Assembly: GCF_000797495.1 (NCBI RefSeq)
Contig: NZ_JTGN01000010.1
Location: forward strand, 221,314-285,313
DNA length: 64,000 nt
Direction of reading: 5' to 3'
From: Robinsoniella peoriensis
GTDB lineage: Bacteria; Bacillota; Clostridia; Lachnospirales; Lachnospiraceae
Below are positions 26,841 to 37,022 of this stretch, piece after piece. The notes beneath the pieces are model-generated. The model did no database searches. It was given only the letters and a program-made list of their open reading frames with translations, and was not told the DNA's origin. The translations under genes were made by a program, and so were the position numbers. Within the stretch, counting starts at the first letter, position 1, and each line of letters begins with the position of its first letter.

Positions 26841-26964
26841 GCACGATTCAGGGGGACAAGTGTGAAAGAAAATCGCTTTCACACTGCTGATTAAGATATA
26901 GCACAGCTTTCACACTGCTGATTAAGGAATAGCACAAGCCAGCTTGCACGATTCAGGGGGACAA
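26841..26964 (+). repeat. Duplicated ribosome binding region and 31-bp tandem repeat between thiY and thiZ
   Basis: GCACGATTCAGGGGGACAA occurs at 26841-26859 and again at 26946-26964, the second copy being the ribosome binding site of the ATPase gene. Between them a 31-bp unit (GCTTTCACACTGCTGATTAAG...) is repeated twice in tandem (26875-26905, 26906-26936, two mismatches). The first unit also forms a hairpin with GTGTGAAAG just upstream. Confidence 0.85.
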
Positions 26965-26965
26965 A

Positions 26966-27706
26966 ATGATAAAATTAGCGGCAAACCATATATCAAAGGC
27001 ATTTGAAGATAAACAGATATTATCAGATGTATCAATAGAGGTAAGTGAAGGGGAACTGGTCTGCCTTCTGGGGGTCAGCGGTGTGGGAAAGACCACACTC
27101 TTTAACGTTATTTCAGGGCTGGCTTCACCGGATGGCGGAGAAATTTTACTGGATGGAAAAAATATTACCGGACAGGCTGGGTACATCAGCTATATGCTTC
27201 AGAGAGACCTGCTGCTTCCGTACCGGACAATCGAAGATAATGTGGCGCTCCCCCTTCTGGTAAAAGGTATCGGTAAAAAAGCGGCGAGAGAAAAAGTATC
27301 TTCCTATTTTAAAGAATTTGGATTGGAAGGAACAGAGAAAAAATATCCCAGCCAGCTATCCGGTGGAATGAGGCAGAGAGCGGCGCTGCTAAGGACCTAT
27401 ATGTTTTCTCAGGGAGTGGCACTTCTGGACGAACCGTTCAGTGCCCTGGACACGATTACAAAAGGTGCAATGCATAAATGGTATCTGGATGTCATGGAAC
27501 ATATCCGGCTGTCAACCATATTTATCACCCATGATATAGACGAGGCCATTATCCTGTCGGACCGCATTTATTTATTAACCGGGCAGCCAGGGCAGATTAC
27601 AAAAGAAATCCGGATACAGGAGCCAAAGCCCCGAAGGGCTGATTTCAACCTGACAGATACATTTCTGGATTATAAGCGGGAGATTATAAAAGCGTTAGAA
27701 CAATAA
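26966..27706 (+). CDS. thiZ: ABC transporter ATPase for thiamine precursor (ThiZ-like)
   Basis: This is a 246-residue importer ATPase with Walker A GVSGVGKTT, Q-loop MLQRDLLLPYRTI, signature LSGGMRQRAALLR, Walker B VALLDEPFSALD and H-loop FITHDIDEA. These are typical of the SsuB/TauB/ThiZ class. It completes the importer with ThiX and ThiY. The ribosome binding site CAGGGGGACAAA lies in a duplicated sequence block. It is the last gene of the riboswitch operon. Confidence 0.92.
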   Translation: MIKLAANHISKAFEDKQILSDVSIEVSEGELVCLLGVSGVGKTTLFNVISGLASPDGGEILLDGKNITGQAGYISYMLQRDLLLPYRTIEDNVALPLLVKGIGKKAAREKVSSYFKEFGLEGTEKKYPSQLSGGMRQRAALLRTYMFSQGVALLDEPFSALDTITKGAMHKWYLDVMEHIRLSTIFITHDIDEAIILSDRIYLLTGQPGQITKEIRIQEPKPRRADFNLTDTFLDYKREIIKALEQ

Positions 27707-27777
27707 GAAAAGCTGTTATATGAAGGGAGACCTTGATATAATGGCTTTTTTTAGGAATGAGAAATATTGTAAAAAAG

Positions 27778-27817
27778 CAAACAAATGTTTGAAAAATAGT
27801 GTGGGCTGTGGTATACT
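27778..27817 (+). promoter_or_regulatory. LexA-type operator overlapping the uvrBA promoter
   Basis: CAAACAAATGTTTG (27778-27791) fits the Gram-positive SOS box CGAACRNRYGTTYG with one mismatch. It overlaps the -35 TTGAAA (27789-27794), which is 17 bp from the -10 TATACT (27812-27817). uvrB starts 206 bp later. No other gene is supported in the gap 27707-28022. Confidence 0.75.
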
Positions 27818-28022
27818 AGGACACAGTTAATAATGATGAAAAAAGAATCTGAAGTTTTTGCAGAAAGCGAATTTGAATAATATCGGATTTTGCAGGACAA
27901 AGAGTATGTGAGCAATTATGATGGATTATTGTTGGAAAGCAGTGAAGGATTAGCGTAACCTGCAAAAGACAGACATTCTTTGAACCTATACTTTTTCGGT
28001 CACCACGGAGGTAAAATACATT

Positions 28023-30005
28023 ATGGAGTTCAAATTACAATCAGAATATCAGCCCACCGGCGACCAGCCGCAGGCTATAGCCGAGTTGGTTCAGGGCTTT
28101 AAAGAAGGCAACCAATTTGAAACGTTACTTGGAGTCACAGGTTCCGGTAAGACCTTTACGATGGCAAACGTCATCCAGCAACTACAAAAACCAACCCTGA
28201 TTATCGCACATAATAAAACCCTTGCTGCCCAGCTTTACGGTGAGTTTAAGGAGTTCTTTCCGGAGAATGCGGTGGAGTATTTTGTGTCCTATTACGATTA
28301 CTACCAGCCGGAAGCCTACGTCCCTTCATCGGACACCTATATAGCGAAGGATTCATCCATAAACGATGAAATAGATAAGCTTCGGCTTTCAGCGACCACA
28401 TCCCTGGCAGAGAGAGATGATGTTATCATCATATCCAGTGTTTCCTGCATTTATGGATTGGGAAGCCCGGTGGACTATAAGGAGATGGTAATCTCACTGC
28501 GCCCGGGAATGGAAAAAGACCGTGACGAAGTGGTTCATAAGCTGATTGACATTCAGTATGACCGGAATGATATGGACTTTAAGCGTGGTACCTTCCGGGT
28601 AAGAGGGGATGTACTTGAAATATTTCCGGCAGATTCCAGTGATACGGCTGTAAGAGTGGAGTTCTTTGGAGATGAGGTTGACCGTATCGTAGAAATCGAT
28701 GTATTAACGGGTGAGATTAAAAGTTCATTGGAGCACATTGCCATTTTCCCGGCGTCCCACTATGTTGTTCCCATGGAGAAAATACTGGAAGCAGCAGCCA
28801 ATATTGAAGAAGAGCTGAAGGAACGAGTGGCATATTTCAAAAGTGAAGACAAGCTGCTGGAGGCTCAGAGAATTTCCGAGAGAACGAATTTTGATATAGA
28901 GATGATGAAGGAAACCGGATTCTGTTCCGGTATTGAAAATTATTCCAGACATTTATCGGGATTAGAGCCGGGAGCTACCCCTCATACACTGATTGATTAT
29001 TTCCCGGATGATTTTCTGATGATTATAGATGAGTCTCATAAGACGGTACCCCAGATTCGGGGAATGTATGCAGGTGACCAGTCCAGAAAGAGTACCTTGG
29101 TTGATTATGGATTCCGGCTGCCCTCTGCAAAAGACAACAGACCATTGAACTTTGAAGAGTTTGAAAACAAAATTGATCAGATTATGTTTGTCTCTGCAAC
29201 ACCGGGAGATTATGAAGAACAGCATGAACTGCTGCGAGCACAGCAGATTATCCGGCCGACGGGACTTTTGGATCCCCAGGTTGAAGTTCGCCCGGTAGAA
29301 GGCCAGATCGATGATCTGGTTGGAGAAGTAAATAAAGAAGTAGATAAAGGCAATAAGATTCTGATTACAACCCTTACTAAGCGCATGGCTGAAGATTTGA
29401 CAGATTATATGAGGGAAATTGGAATTAAAGTGAGGTATCTGCATTCGGATATCGATACATTGGAGCGGTCTGAAATTATCCGCGATATGCGTTTGGGTGT
29501 ATTTGATGTTCTGGTTGGAATTAACCTGTTAAGAGAAGGCCTGGATATTCCGGAGATTACCCTTGTTGCAATTCTGGATGCGGATAAAGAAGGTTTCCTG
29601 CGTTCCGCTACCAGTCTGATACAGACAATAGGACGTGCGGCCAGAAACTCAGACGGGCATGTTATCATGTATGCAGATGTGATAACGGATTCTATGAGAC
29701 TGGCAATTGGCGAGACACAGAGAAGGCGTGCCGTGCAGGAAGCTTATAACCGGGAGCATGGAATTACCCCTCAGACCATTAAAAAAGCGGTACGTGATAT
29801 TATCAGTATATCCAAGGCAGTGGCTAAAAATGAAATGGAATTCGAAAAAGATCCGGAATCCATGAGCAGAAAAGAACTGGAAAAACTGGTTGGAGAGGTT
29901 CAAAAACAGATGAAGCAGGCAGCGGCAGAATTAAACTTTGAAGCAGCTGCAGATTTACGTGACAAGATGATCACACTAAAGAAACAATTACAGGAGATAG
30001 AATAG
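28023..30005 (+). CDS. uvrB: Excinuclease ABC subunit B
   Basis: UvrB is the damage-verifying helicase-like subunit of nucleotide excision repair. The 660 residues are full length. Motifs: Walker [10 protein letters not shown] (about 37-45), the beta-hairpin region [29 protein letters not shown], the motif V-like region [13 protein letters not shown] and QTIGRAARN. The C-terminal UVR domain that contacts UvrC is present ([17 protein letters not shown]). GGAGG precedes the ATG. uvrA follows after a single base, behind a LexA-type operator. Confidence 0.98.
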   Translation: MEFKLQSEYQPTGDQPQAIAELVQGFKEGNQFETLLGVTGSGKTFTMANVIQQLQKPTLIIAHNKTLAAQLYGEFKEFFPENAVEYFVSYYDYYQPEAYVPSSDTYIAKDSSINDEIDKLRLSATTSLAERDDVIIISSVSCIYGLGSPVDYKEMVISLRPGMEKDRDEVVHKLIDIQYDRNDMDFKRGTFRVRGDVLEIFPADSSDTAVRVEFFGDEVDRIVEIDVLTGEIKSSLEHIAIFPASHYVVPMEKILEAAANIEEELKERVAYFKSEDKLLEAQRISERTNFDIEMMKETGFCSGIENYSRHLSGLEPGATPHTLIDYFPDDFLMIIDESHKTVPQIRGMYAGDQSRKSTLVDYGFRLPSAKDNRPLNFEEFENKIDQIMFVSATPGDYEEQHELLRAQQIIRPTGLLDPQVEVRPVEGQIDDLVGEVNKEVDKGNKILITTLTKRMAEDLTDYMREIGIKVRYLHSDIDTLERSEIIRDMRLGVFDVLVGINLLREGLDIPEITLVAILDADKEGFLRSATSLIQTIGRAARNSDGHVIMYADVITDSMRLAIGETQRRRAVQEAYNREHGITPQTIKKAVRDIISISKAVAKNEMEFEKDPESMSRKELEKLVGEVQKQMKQAAAELNFEAAADLRDKMITLKKQLQEIE

Positions 30006-30006
30006 A

Positions 30007-32856
30007 ATGGCAGTAAAAAATGGTAAGCAGTATATAAAAATAAGAGGAGCTAACGAGCATAATTTAAAGAATGTTACTTTGAATATTCCCAGAAATGAAT
30101 TTGTGGTTTTGACCGGGCTAAGCGGATCGGGTAAATCTTCCCTGGCATTTGATACTATTTATGCAGAAGGGCAGAGACGATATATGGAGTCTCTGTCATC
30201 CTATGCAAGACAGTTCCTGGGACAGATGGAAAAACCTGAAGTAGAGAGTATTGAAGGTCTTCCGCCGGCGATTTCCATTGATCAGAAATCAACGAACAGA
30301 AACCCCAGATCCACAGTTGGAACGGTTACGGAAATTTATGACTACTTCCGTCTGCTGTATGCCAGAATTGGTATCCCACACTGTCCGAAGTGCGGGAAAG
30401 AGATCGCGAAGCAGACGGTGGACCAGATGGTGGATCAGATCATGGCCTTGCCGGAAAAATCAAAGATTCAGCTTCTTGCACCGGTAATCCGGGGCAGAAA
30501 AGGCGAGCATACGAAACTGTTTGAGCAGGCAAAGCGCAGTGGCTATGTCCGTGTCCGTGTAGATGGGAATATGTATGAGTTATCTGAAGAAATAAAACTG
30601 GATAAAAATAAAAAGCATAATATCGAAATTGTTGTAGACCGTCTTGTTATAAAAGAAGGGATACAGAAAAGGCTGACAGATTCCCTGGAAAATGTATTGA
30701 ATCTGGCAGAAGGACTGGTTCTGGTAGATGTCCAGGATGGAGAACCGGTGCGGTTCAGCCAGAGTTTTTCCTGCCCGGACTGCGGTATCAGTGTTGATGA
30801 GATCGAGCCCCGAAGCTTTTCTTTTAACAATCCTTTCGGTGCATGTCCGGATTGTTATGGATTGGGATACAAGATGGAGTTTGATGAAGAACTGATGATT
30901 CCGGATAAGTCACTGAGTATTGCGGACGGAGCGATTACGGTAATGGGCTGGCAGTCTTGTACTGATAAAGGCAGTTATACCAGAGCGATTCTGGATGCAC
31001 TGGCAAAAGAGTATAAATTTGATTTGAATATGCCGTATCAGGATCTGCCGGAAAATATCCGCCATATGCTAATTCATGGGACAAATGGAAAAGAAGTGAA
31101 AGTATATTACCGCGGACAGCGTGGAGAAGGTGTCTATGATGTTGCGTTTGAAGGGCTGATCCGTAATGTGGAACGCCGCTACCGGGAAACAGGTTCCGAT
31201 TCCATGAAACAGGAATATGAAGCATTTATGAGAGTAACACCTTGTAAGACCTGTGGAGGACAGCGACTGAAAAAGGAAGCCCTGGCGGTTACAATTAACG
31301 ATACCAATATTTTTCAGGTGACGGCAATGTCTATACGGAAACTCCAGAAGTTTTTGGATAGTATGGTACTGACAGAACACCAGGAAATGATTGGACATCA
31401 AATATTAAAAGAGATTAAAGCAAGAATCGGCTTCCTCATCGATGTTGGACTGGAATATCTGACACTGGCAAGGGCAACCGGAACTTTATCCGGTGGTGAA
31501 GCACAGCGTATCCGCCTGGCTACGCAGATCGGGTCAGGTCTTGTAGGGGTTGCGTATATTCTGGATGAGCCAAGTATAGGACTGCATCAGAGGGATAATG
31601 ATAAGCTGCTGCGTACACTAAATAATTTAAAGGATCTGGGAAATACTCTGATTGTAGTAGAACATGATGAGGACACAATGCTGGCGGCAGATTATATCGT
31701 GGATATTGGACCGGGGGCAGGAGAACACGGCGGTGAGGTCGTGGCTGAAGGAACGGCAAAACAGATTATGAAAAATAAAAAATCTGTGACAGGTGCATAT
31801 CTCAGCGGAAGAATTAAGATTCCGGTTCCGGAAATAAGAAAAGAGCCGGCAGGATTTATTAAAGTCGTGGGTGCAGCACAGAATAACCTGAAGAATATAG
31901 ATGTAGAGATTCCCCTTGGAGTTATGACATGCGTAACCGGTGTATCCGGATCCGGTAAAAGTTCTCTGGTAAATGAGATCTTATATAAGAGGCTTGCAAG
32001 GGATTTGAACCGGTCAAGAGTGATACCCGGAAAGCATGTAACTATCGAAGGAATTGATCAGCTGGATAAGGTGATTGATATCGACCAGTCACCAATCGGA
32101 CGTACTCCAAGATCAAACCCGGCTACTTATACCGGCGTGTTTGACCAGATTCGTGACTTATTTGCATCTACCTCTGATGCAAAAGCGAAAGGATATAAGA
32201 AGGGAAGATTTAGTTTTAATGTCAAGGGCGGCCGTTGTGAAGCCTGCAGTGGTGACGGTATCCTGAAAATAGAAATGCATTTTCTTCCCGATGTATATGT
32301 ACCCTGTGAAGTATGTCAGGGGAAAAGATACAACCGTGAGACGCTGGATGTTAAATATAAAGGTAAGAGTATCTATGATGTCTTGGATATGACCGTGGAA
32401 GAAGCTATGACATTCTTCGAACATATTCCATCCATTCGCAGGAAAATAGAGACTCTATACGATGTGGGATTATCCTATATCCGTTTGGGACAGCCGTCAA
32501 CCACCTTATCAGGTGGAGAGGCCCAGAGAATCAAGCTGGCAACAGAATTGAGTAAGCGTAGTACAGGAAAGACGATATACATTCTGGACGAGCCGACTAC
32601 AGGTCTTCATTTTGCGGATGTTCATAAATTAATCGAGATATTACAGCGTCTGTCAGAAGGTGGGAATACGGTAGTGGTAATCGAGCATAACCTGGATGTA
32701 ATTAAAACGGCAGATTATATTATCGACATCGGCCCGGAAGGCGGAGACAAAGGTGGTACCGTTATCGCTAGTGGTACACCGGAAGAAATCGCCCGTAATC
32801 CAAAATCTTATACCGGACAGTATGTAGCTAAATACCTGAATTTAGAAGAAGCATAA
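30007..32856 (+). CDS. uvrA: Excinuclease ABC subunit A
   Basis: UvrA is the damage-recognition ATPase of nucleotide excision repair. The 949 residues contain two ABC modules: Walker [12 protein letters not shown] near residue 32 and [11 protein letters not shown] near residue 645, and signatures [12 protein letters not shown] and [12 protein letters not shown]. The zinc-binding CPKCGK and CPDCG...CPDCYG pairs, and the second module's CEACSGDG...CEVCQGKRY, are intact. It is translated with uvrB from the same SOS-type promoter. Confidence 0.98.
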   Translation: MAVKNGKQYIKIRGANEHNLKNVTLNIPRNEFVVLTGLSGSGKSSLAFDTIYAEGQRRYMESLSSYARQFLGQMEKPEVESIEGLPPAISIDQKSTNRNPRSTVGTVTEIYDYFRLLYARIGIPHCPKCGKEIAKQTVDQMVDQIMALPEKSKIQLLAPVIRGRKGEHTKLFEQAKRSGYVRVRVDGNMYELSEEIKLDKNKKHNIEIVVDRLVIKEGIQKRLTDSLENVLNLAEGLVLVDVQDGEPVRFSQSFSCPDCGISVDEIEPRSFSFNNPFGACPDCYGLGYKMEFDEELMIPDKSLSIADGAITVMGWQSCTDKGSYTRAILDALAKEYKFDLNMPYQDLPENIRHMLIHGTNGKEVKVYYRGQRGEGVYDVAFEGLIRNVERRYRETGSDSMKQEYEAFMRVTPCKTCGGQRLKKEALAVTINDTNIFQVTAMSIRKLQKFLDSMVLTEHQEMIGHQILKEIKARIGFLIDVGLEYLTLARATGTLSGGEAQRIRLATQIGSGLVGVAYILDEPSIGLHQRDNDKLLRTLNNLKDLGNTLIVVEHDEDTMLAADYIVDIGPGAGEHGGEVVAEGTAKQIMKNKKSVTGAYLSGRIKIPVPEIRKEPAGFIKVVGAAQNNLKNIDVEIPLGVMTCVTGVSGSGKSSLVNEILYKRLARDLNRSRVIPGKHVTIEGIDQLDKVIDIDQSPIGRTPRSNPATYTGVFDQIRDLFASTSDAKAKGYKKGRFSFNVKGGRCEACSGDGILKIEMHFLPDVYVPCEVCQGKRYNRETLDVKYKGKSIYDVLDMTVEEAMTFFEHIPSIRRKIETLYDVGLSYIRLGQPSTTLSGGEAQRIKLATELSKRSTGKTIYILDEPTTGLHFADVHKLIEILQRLSEGGNTVVVIEHNLDVIKTADYIIDIGPEGGDKGGTVIASGTPEEIARNPKSYTGQYVAKYLNLEEA

Positions 32857-32880
32857 TGGTAAACGGTAAGGGTGAAACAG

Positions 32881-32975
32881 AACCCGGTATCATCCTGGTT
32901 TTCAAGATAAGTTTTCTATATATAAATAATAAGAAAACTTATCTGTGGAATCCGGCATGATACCGGGTTTTTGCT
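32881..32975 (+). terminator. Long nested terminator after uvrA
   Basis: ACCCGGTATCAT pairs with ATGATACCGGGT (ending about 32969), followed by TTTTTGCTTT. Inside the loop a second hairpin, GATAAGTTTTC with GAAAACTTATC, stacks on it, giving an unusually tall structure of about 90 bases. Confidence 0.88.
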
Positions 32976-33006
32976 TTAGGTAAAATGAGATTATTTCGGA
33001 AGGTAT

Positions 33007-33035
33007 TTGACGAACTTCGATATATTGTTTAGAAT
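33007..33035 (+). promoter_or_regulatory. Sigma-A type promoter of the AraC regulator
   Basis: TTGACG (33007-33012) and TAGAAT (33030-33035) are 17 bp apart, about 68 bp before the preferred start codon. Confidence 0.65.
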
Positions 33036-33102
33036 GATTACTAAAGTGCGCTTCAGGCACATTCTAAGTTAGAGCTGGATGAGCATCAGATCAGGAGGTA
33101 AT

Positions 33103-34104
33103 ATGACTCAAGATGAATTAGATATTTTTTTGCGTTCTTTTACGGAACAGGAGAAGGAAAATCTGGTAAAGGGGACAGTGGATTTTGAAAATCCCAGGAT
33201 TCATAGAGAATATAGTAAATATAGTTCCATGGAAAAGGGAGCATATTTATTTGAAGGGGATTATTTTATGAATCCTTATGAGAATATCGGCGTTAACCGG
33301 CAGGACCGTTTTGTGGATATTAAGCCCCATGCCCACAACTATATTGAATTGAATTATGTGTGGTCAGGAACTTGTGTCCAGATGATTGAAGGAAGAAAAG
33401 TAGTCAGTCAGGAAGGAGATGTGTGTATCTTCGATACCAGTGTGGTGCATTCCATAGAAAAAGCAGGTGAGAATGACATTATACTGAATATCCTGATGAG
33501 AAAAGAATTTTTTGCATCTGCATTTTTGTCACGAATGACCAAACAAGGGATCTTATCCCAGTTTTTGATGGAAGCGGTGACAAGAAATCAGCAGAAAAAG
33601 CATTATTTATACTTTCCATCTCATAACAATCCAAAGGTCAGAAAGATCATGGTTGAGATTCTGCTGGAATATTATAATAAAGACCTGGGAGTACAGGAAG
33701 TACTTGACAGTTATATGGTCATACTTTTTACAGAACTTTTGAGAACCTACCGGGATGCGTCCAAAGAAAAAGAAAAGGATGTTTCCCACAATGTTCAGAT
33801 TCTCTCAGTATTATCGTATATAGAAGAAAACTATGAACATTGTACCCTGAGCGGGATGGCGAAATATTTCGGATTTAATGCTGCGTATCTGACCAATCTC
33901 CTAAAGGAAAAGACGGGTAGGAGCTTTGTTGAGCATGTTCAGGAACAGCGTTTAAATAAAGCGCTGGTCCTGCTGGAGAATACAGACCTTCCGGTAACGG
34001 AAATTGTAACCATGTGCGGATATAACAACATGAACTTTTTTTATAAGAAATTCAGGGCTGCTGTGGGATGCACTCCCGGAGATTACCGGAAAAGCACAAC
34101 CTAA
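33103..34104 (+). CDS. AraC-family transcriptional regulator with cupin sensor domain
   Basis: The ATG at 33103 is preferred because CAGGAGG lies 6 bp before it; an upstream in-frame ATG (33079) lies before that site. The product is 333 residues. The N-terminal cupin-like half has PHAHNYIELNYVWSG and GDVCIFDTSVVHSI (sugar-binding pocket type). The C-terminal 100 residues hold two helix-turn-helix motifs: LSGMAKYFGFNAAYLTNLLKE and VTEIVTMCGYNNMNFFYKKF. It is next to the GH78 gene, in the same direction, and is probably its activator. Confidence 0.93.
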   Translation: MTQDELDIFLRSFTEQEKENLVKGTVDFENPRIHREYSKYSSMEKGAYLFEGDYFMNPYENIGVNRQDRFVDIKPHAHNYIELNYVWSGTCVQMIEGRKVVSQEGDVCIFDTSVVHSIEKAGENDIILNILMRKEFFASAFLSRMTKQGILSQFLMEAVTRNQQKKHYLYFPSHNNPKVRKIMVEILLEYYNKDLGVQEVLDSYMVILFTELLRTYRDASKEKEKDVSHNVQILSVLSYIEENYEHCTLSGMAKYFGFNAAYLTNLLKEKTGRSFVEHVQEQRLNKALVLLENTDLPVTEIVTMCGYNNMNFFYKKFRAAVGCTPGDYRKSTT

Positions 34105-34234
34105 AAAATGGTCAATAGAAGCATAAAGAACCGTTATTGTACAACCTGCTGTTTTCATGTAATCTATATAATATAAATATGGTAACTGAATGTTGGATGG
34201 GCATGGAAACAAATATAAAAATGGAGGTAGTACA

Positions 34235-36880
34235 ATGTTGAAAATAGCAAAGTTAAAAATGAATTACCAGGAAAATCCCGTGGGAGTTACTGAGGTACCA
34301 CAGTTTGGCTGGATATTAGAAAGTAATAAACGCGGTGTTATGCAGGCGTCTTATGAGCTGCAGATTGCAGCCGATGAAGAATTTGAACATTTGCTTTTTA
34401 ACAGCGGGAAGATTACAAGCGATGAATCCGCTCACGTGTTTGCAAATGGGTTACAGATAAAATCTTCTGAAAAATATTTTGTACGTGTGAAAGCTTCTGA
34501 TGCGGATGGAGAATCCAGCGAATGGAGTGAGACAGGATATTTTGTGACGGCGCTGTTCACAAGTGAGGAATGGAAAGCAGAATTCATCTCTGCAGAGACA
34601 AAAGAGAATGCAGGTGAGTCCAAAGGGACTTATGTAAGAAGCAGTTTCGGAGTGAAAGGAAAAGTTAAAGCAGCGTATGCATTCACTACTGCCCTGGGAT
34701 TATATAAATTTTATATTAATGGTCAGAAAGTTGGAACAGATGAATTAACACCGGGCTGGACTTCTTATCTGAAGCATTTAACTTACCAGACATACGACAT
34801 CACCACGCTTTTGAAAGAAGGAGAAAATGGTGTAGGAGCAATGCTGGGAGCAGGATGGTATAAAGGTAAAATGGGATTTGTGGGCAACCGCAATAATTAT
34901 GGTGATCAGACAGCATTTTTAGGACAGATCTGTATTACATATGAAGATGGAACCACAGATACAATAGTGACCAATTCTTCCTGGAAGGGATGTAATGCAC
35001 CGGTTTTGTTTTCCGAGATTTATGATGGAGAGATTTATGATGCCAGAGAGGAAATAGAAGGCTGGGCAGAAGCCGGATTTGCAGCAGAAGGCTTTTGGGA
35101 TGTAGAAACTGTTTCTTTCAATAAAGAAGTGCTGGAAGCACAGAGTTTCAGCAAAGTAACAGAGGTAGAGCCGGTAGCGGCAAAACGAATTTTTAAAACA
35201 CCACAGGGTGATACCGTGATTGATTTTGGTCAGAATATGACTGGCTGGATTCATGTAAAGGTAAAAGGAAAAGCCGGAGATAGAGTAGAACTTAACTGCT
35301 TTGAAGTATTAGATGCAGCCGGAAATGTCTATCTGGATAACTTAAGAGGGGCAAAAGAGACTCTTACATATATTTGCAAAGATGATCAGGAAGCGGAATA
35401 CCATCCTAATTTTACATTTATGGGATTCCAGTTTGCGAAGATTGCAGCTTATCCGGGTGAACCTAAAATAGAGGATTTCACTGCATATGCGGTACATTCT
35501 GATATGGAACAGACAGGTACCTTTACATGTTCTAATCCGGATATCAACCAGCTTCAGCATAATATTTTATGGGGGTTAAAAGGAAACTTCGTAGATGTGC
35601 CTACAGACTGCCCGCAGAGAAATGAAAGACTTGGATGGACCGGAGATGCTCAGATCTTCTGCCGTACTGCAAGTTATCTCATGAACACTTATCATTTCTT
35701 TGCAAAATGGCTGAAAGACGTAGCAGCTGATCAGACACCAGAGGGAGGAGTTCCCCATGTAGTACCAGACATTCTTTCCGGTAAAACAGATGGTGACTGG
35801 CTGTTAGAACAGGGAAGTCATTCTGCAGCGGCATGGGCTGATGTAGCAGTTATTAACCCATGGACAATGTATCTCACTTATGGAGATAAAAAGATATTAG
35901 AAGATCAGTATTCCAGTATGAAAGCATGGATCGGTTTCATGGAAAAACATGCAAAAGACTATATCTGGAATTATAAATTACAGTTTGGTGACTGGGTGGC
36001 ATTGGATGCACAAGAAGGCAGCTACTTTGGGGCTACCCCGAATGACCTGACCTGTACCGCATACTTTGCATATTCAACCGGATTATTTGTGAAGATTGCC
36101 AGGATACTTGGGAACAGCGAAGATGAGAAGCAATACAGTGATCTGTATGAAAAAATAGTGGATAAATTCCAGAGAACTTTCTTTGACAGTGAAGGGAATA
36201 TGACTGCCCAGACACAGACAGCGCACATTGTAGCCCTGTATTTTAACCTGGTTCCGGAAGCATACCGGGAAAAGACAGTGGAAGGGTTATTGAGATTACT
36301 GGATAAAGAAAATGGACATCTGGTTACCGGATTTGTGGGTACACCGTATTTCTGCCATGCTTTAAGCCAGAACGGACATACAAAAGAAGCTTATGAACTG
36401 CTGTTAAAAGATGATTTCCCATCCTGGCTGTATCAGGTAAAAATGGGAGCGACTACAGTCTGGGAACACTGGGATGGCATGAAACCGGATGGAACCATGT
36501 GGAGCCCGGACATGAACTCCTTTAACCATTATGCTTATGGTGCAATTGGTGAATGGCTGTACCGTGTAGTTGCCGGAATCGAAGCAGACGAAGAAAAAAG
36601 TGGATATAAATTCACCACTATATATCCAAGAATTGGCGGCGGACTGGATTATGTGAAAGCAAATTACTGTTCGGTATATGGAGATATAACCTCCCAATGG
36701 AATGTTTCCGGCGATGAAGTAACTATGAAAGTACGTATTCCTCATAATACACAGGCTAAGATTTGTCTGGATCAGGCAAAAGAAGTCCTGGACGGGGATG
36801 GTCTGGAGTTTGTGGCAGAGAATGGTTTTATGAGCGCAAGTGCAGGATCAGGATGTTATAGTATACGCTTTAGAAAATGA
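34235..36880 (+). CDS. GH78 alpha-L-rhamnosidase
   Basis: This is an 881-residue glycosidase without a signal peptide, so probably cytoplasmic. The preferred ATG follows ATGGAGGTAG; an earlier in-frame ATG at 34190 lacks a site. Domains in order: fibronectin-like N-terminal domain (EVPQFGWILES, YELQIAADEEF), a rhamnosidase-type beta domain (LGLYKFYINGQKVGTDELTPG), the (alpha/alpha)6 catalytic barrel starting near FVDVPTDCPQRNERLGWTGD, and a C-terminal beta domain. The DCPQRNERLGW-GD block carries the catalytic acid region, and VWEHWDGMKPDG is the second active-site strip. It would release terminal alpha-L-rhamnose from imported oligosaccharides or glycosides. A TATAAT lies at 34167-34172 without a good -35, consistent with activator control. 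Confidence 0.93.
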   Translation: MLKIAKLKMNYQENPVGVTEVPQFGWILESNKRGVMQASYELQIAADEEFEHLLFNSGKITSDESAHVFANGLQIKSSEKYFVRVKASDADGESSEWSETGYFVTALFTSEEWKAEFISAETKENAGESKGTYVRSSFGVKGKVKAAYAFTTALGLYKFYINGQKVGTDELTPGWTSYLKHLTYQTYDITTLLKEGENGVGAMLGAGWYKGKMGFVGNRNNYGDQTAFLGQICITYEDGTTDTIVTNSSWKGCNAPVLFSEIYDGEIYDAREEIEGWAEAGFAAEGFWDVETVSFNKEVLEAQSFSKVTEVEPVAAKRIFKTPQGDTVIDFGQNMTGWIHVKVKGKAGDRVELNCFEVLDAAGNVYLDNLRGAKETLTYICKDDQEAEYHPNFTFMGFQFAKIAAYPGEPKIEDFTAYAVHSDMEQTGTFTCSNPDINQLQHNILWGLKGNFVDVPTDCPQRNERLGWTGDAQIFCRTASYLMNTYHFFAKWLKDVAADQTPEGGVPHVVPDILSGKTDGDWLLEQGSHSAAAWADVAVINPWTMYLTYGDKKILEDQYSSMKAWIGFMEKHAKDYIWNYKLQFGDWVALDAQEGSYFGATPNDLTCTAYFAYSTGLFVKIARILGNSEDEKQYSDLYEKIVDKFQRTFFDSEGNMTAQTQTAHIVALYFNLVPEAYREKTVEGLLRLLDKENGHLVTGFVGTPYFCHALSQNGHTKEAYELLLKDDFPSWLYQVKMGATTVWEHWDGMKPDGTMWSPDMNSFNHYAYGAIGEWLYRVVAGIEADEEKSGYKFTTIYPRIGGGLDYVKANYCSVYGDITSQWNVSGDEVTMKVRIPHNTQAKICLDQAKEVLDGDGLEFVAENGFMSASAGSGCYSIRFRK

Positions 36881-36924
36881 TTGTCTCCCTTTCTGAGTTT
36901 CACCTGGCAGCTCTCAGCTTCTCA

Positions 36925-36953
36925 TTGAATTTACAGATTGGATGCGGTATAAT
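36925..36953 (+). promoter_or_regulatory. Sigma-A type promoter of the ArsR-type regulator
   Basis: TTGAAT (36925-36930) and TATAAT (36948-36953) are exactly 17 bp apart, 69 bp before the start codon. Confidence 0.7.
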
Positions 36954-37022
36954 AATGGAGTTTAAAGGGAAAAATTAAAGCCATTTTAAATGAAATATTA
37001 CAGCATTTGAGGGGGAGCAGAC

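Noticed and set aside
33079-33102. Earlier ATG for the AraC regulator
   Set aside because: The strong CAGGAGG site lies between it and the ATG at 33103, so the later start is the natural one.
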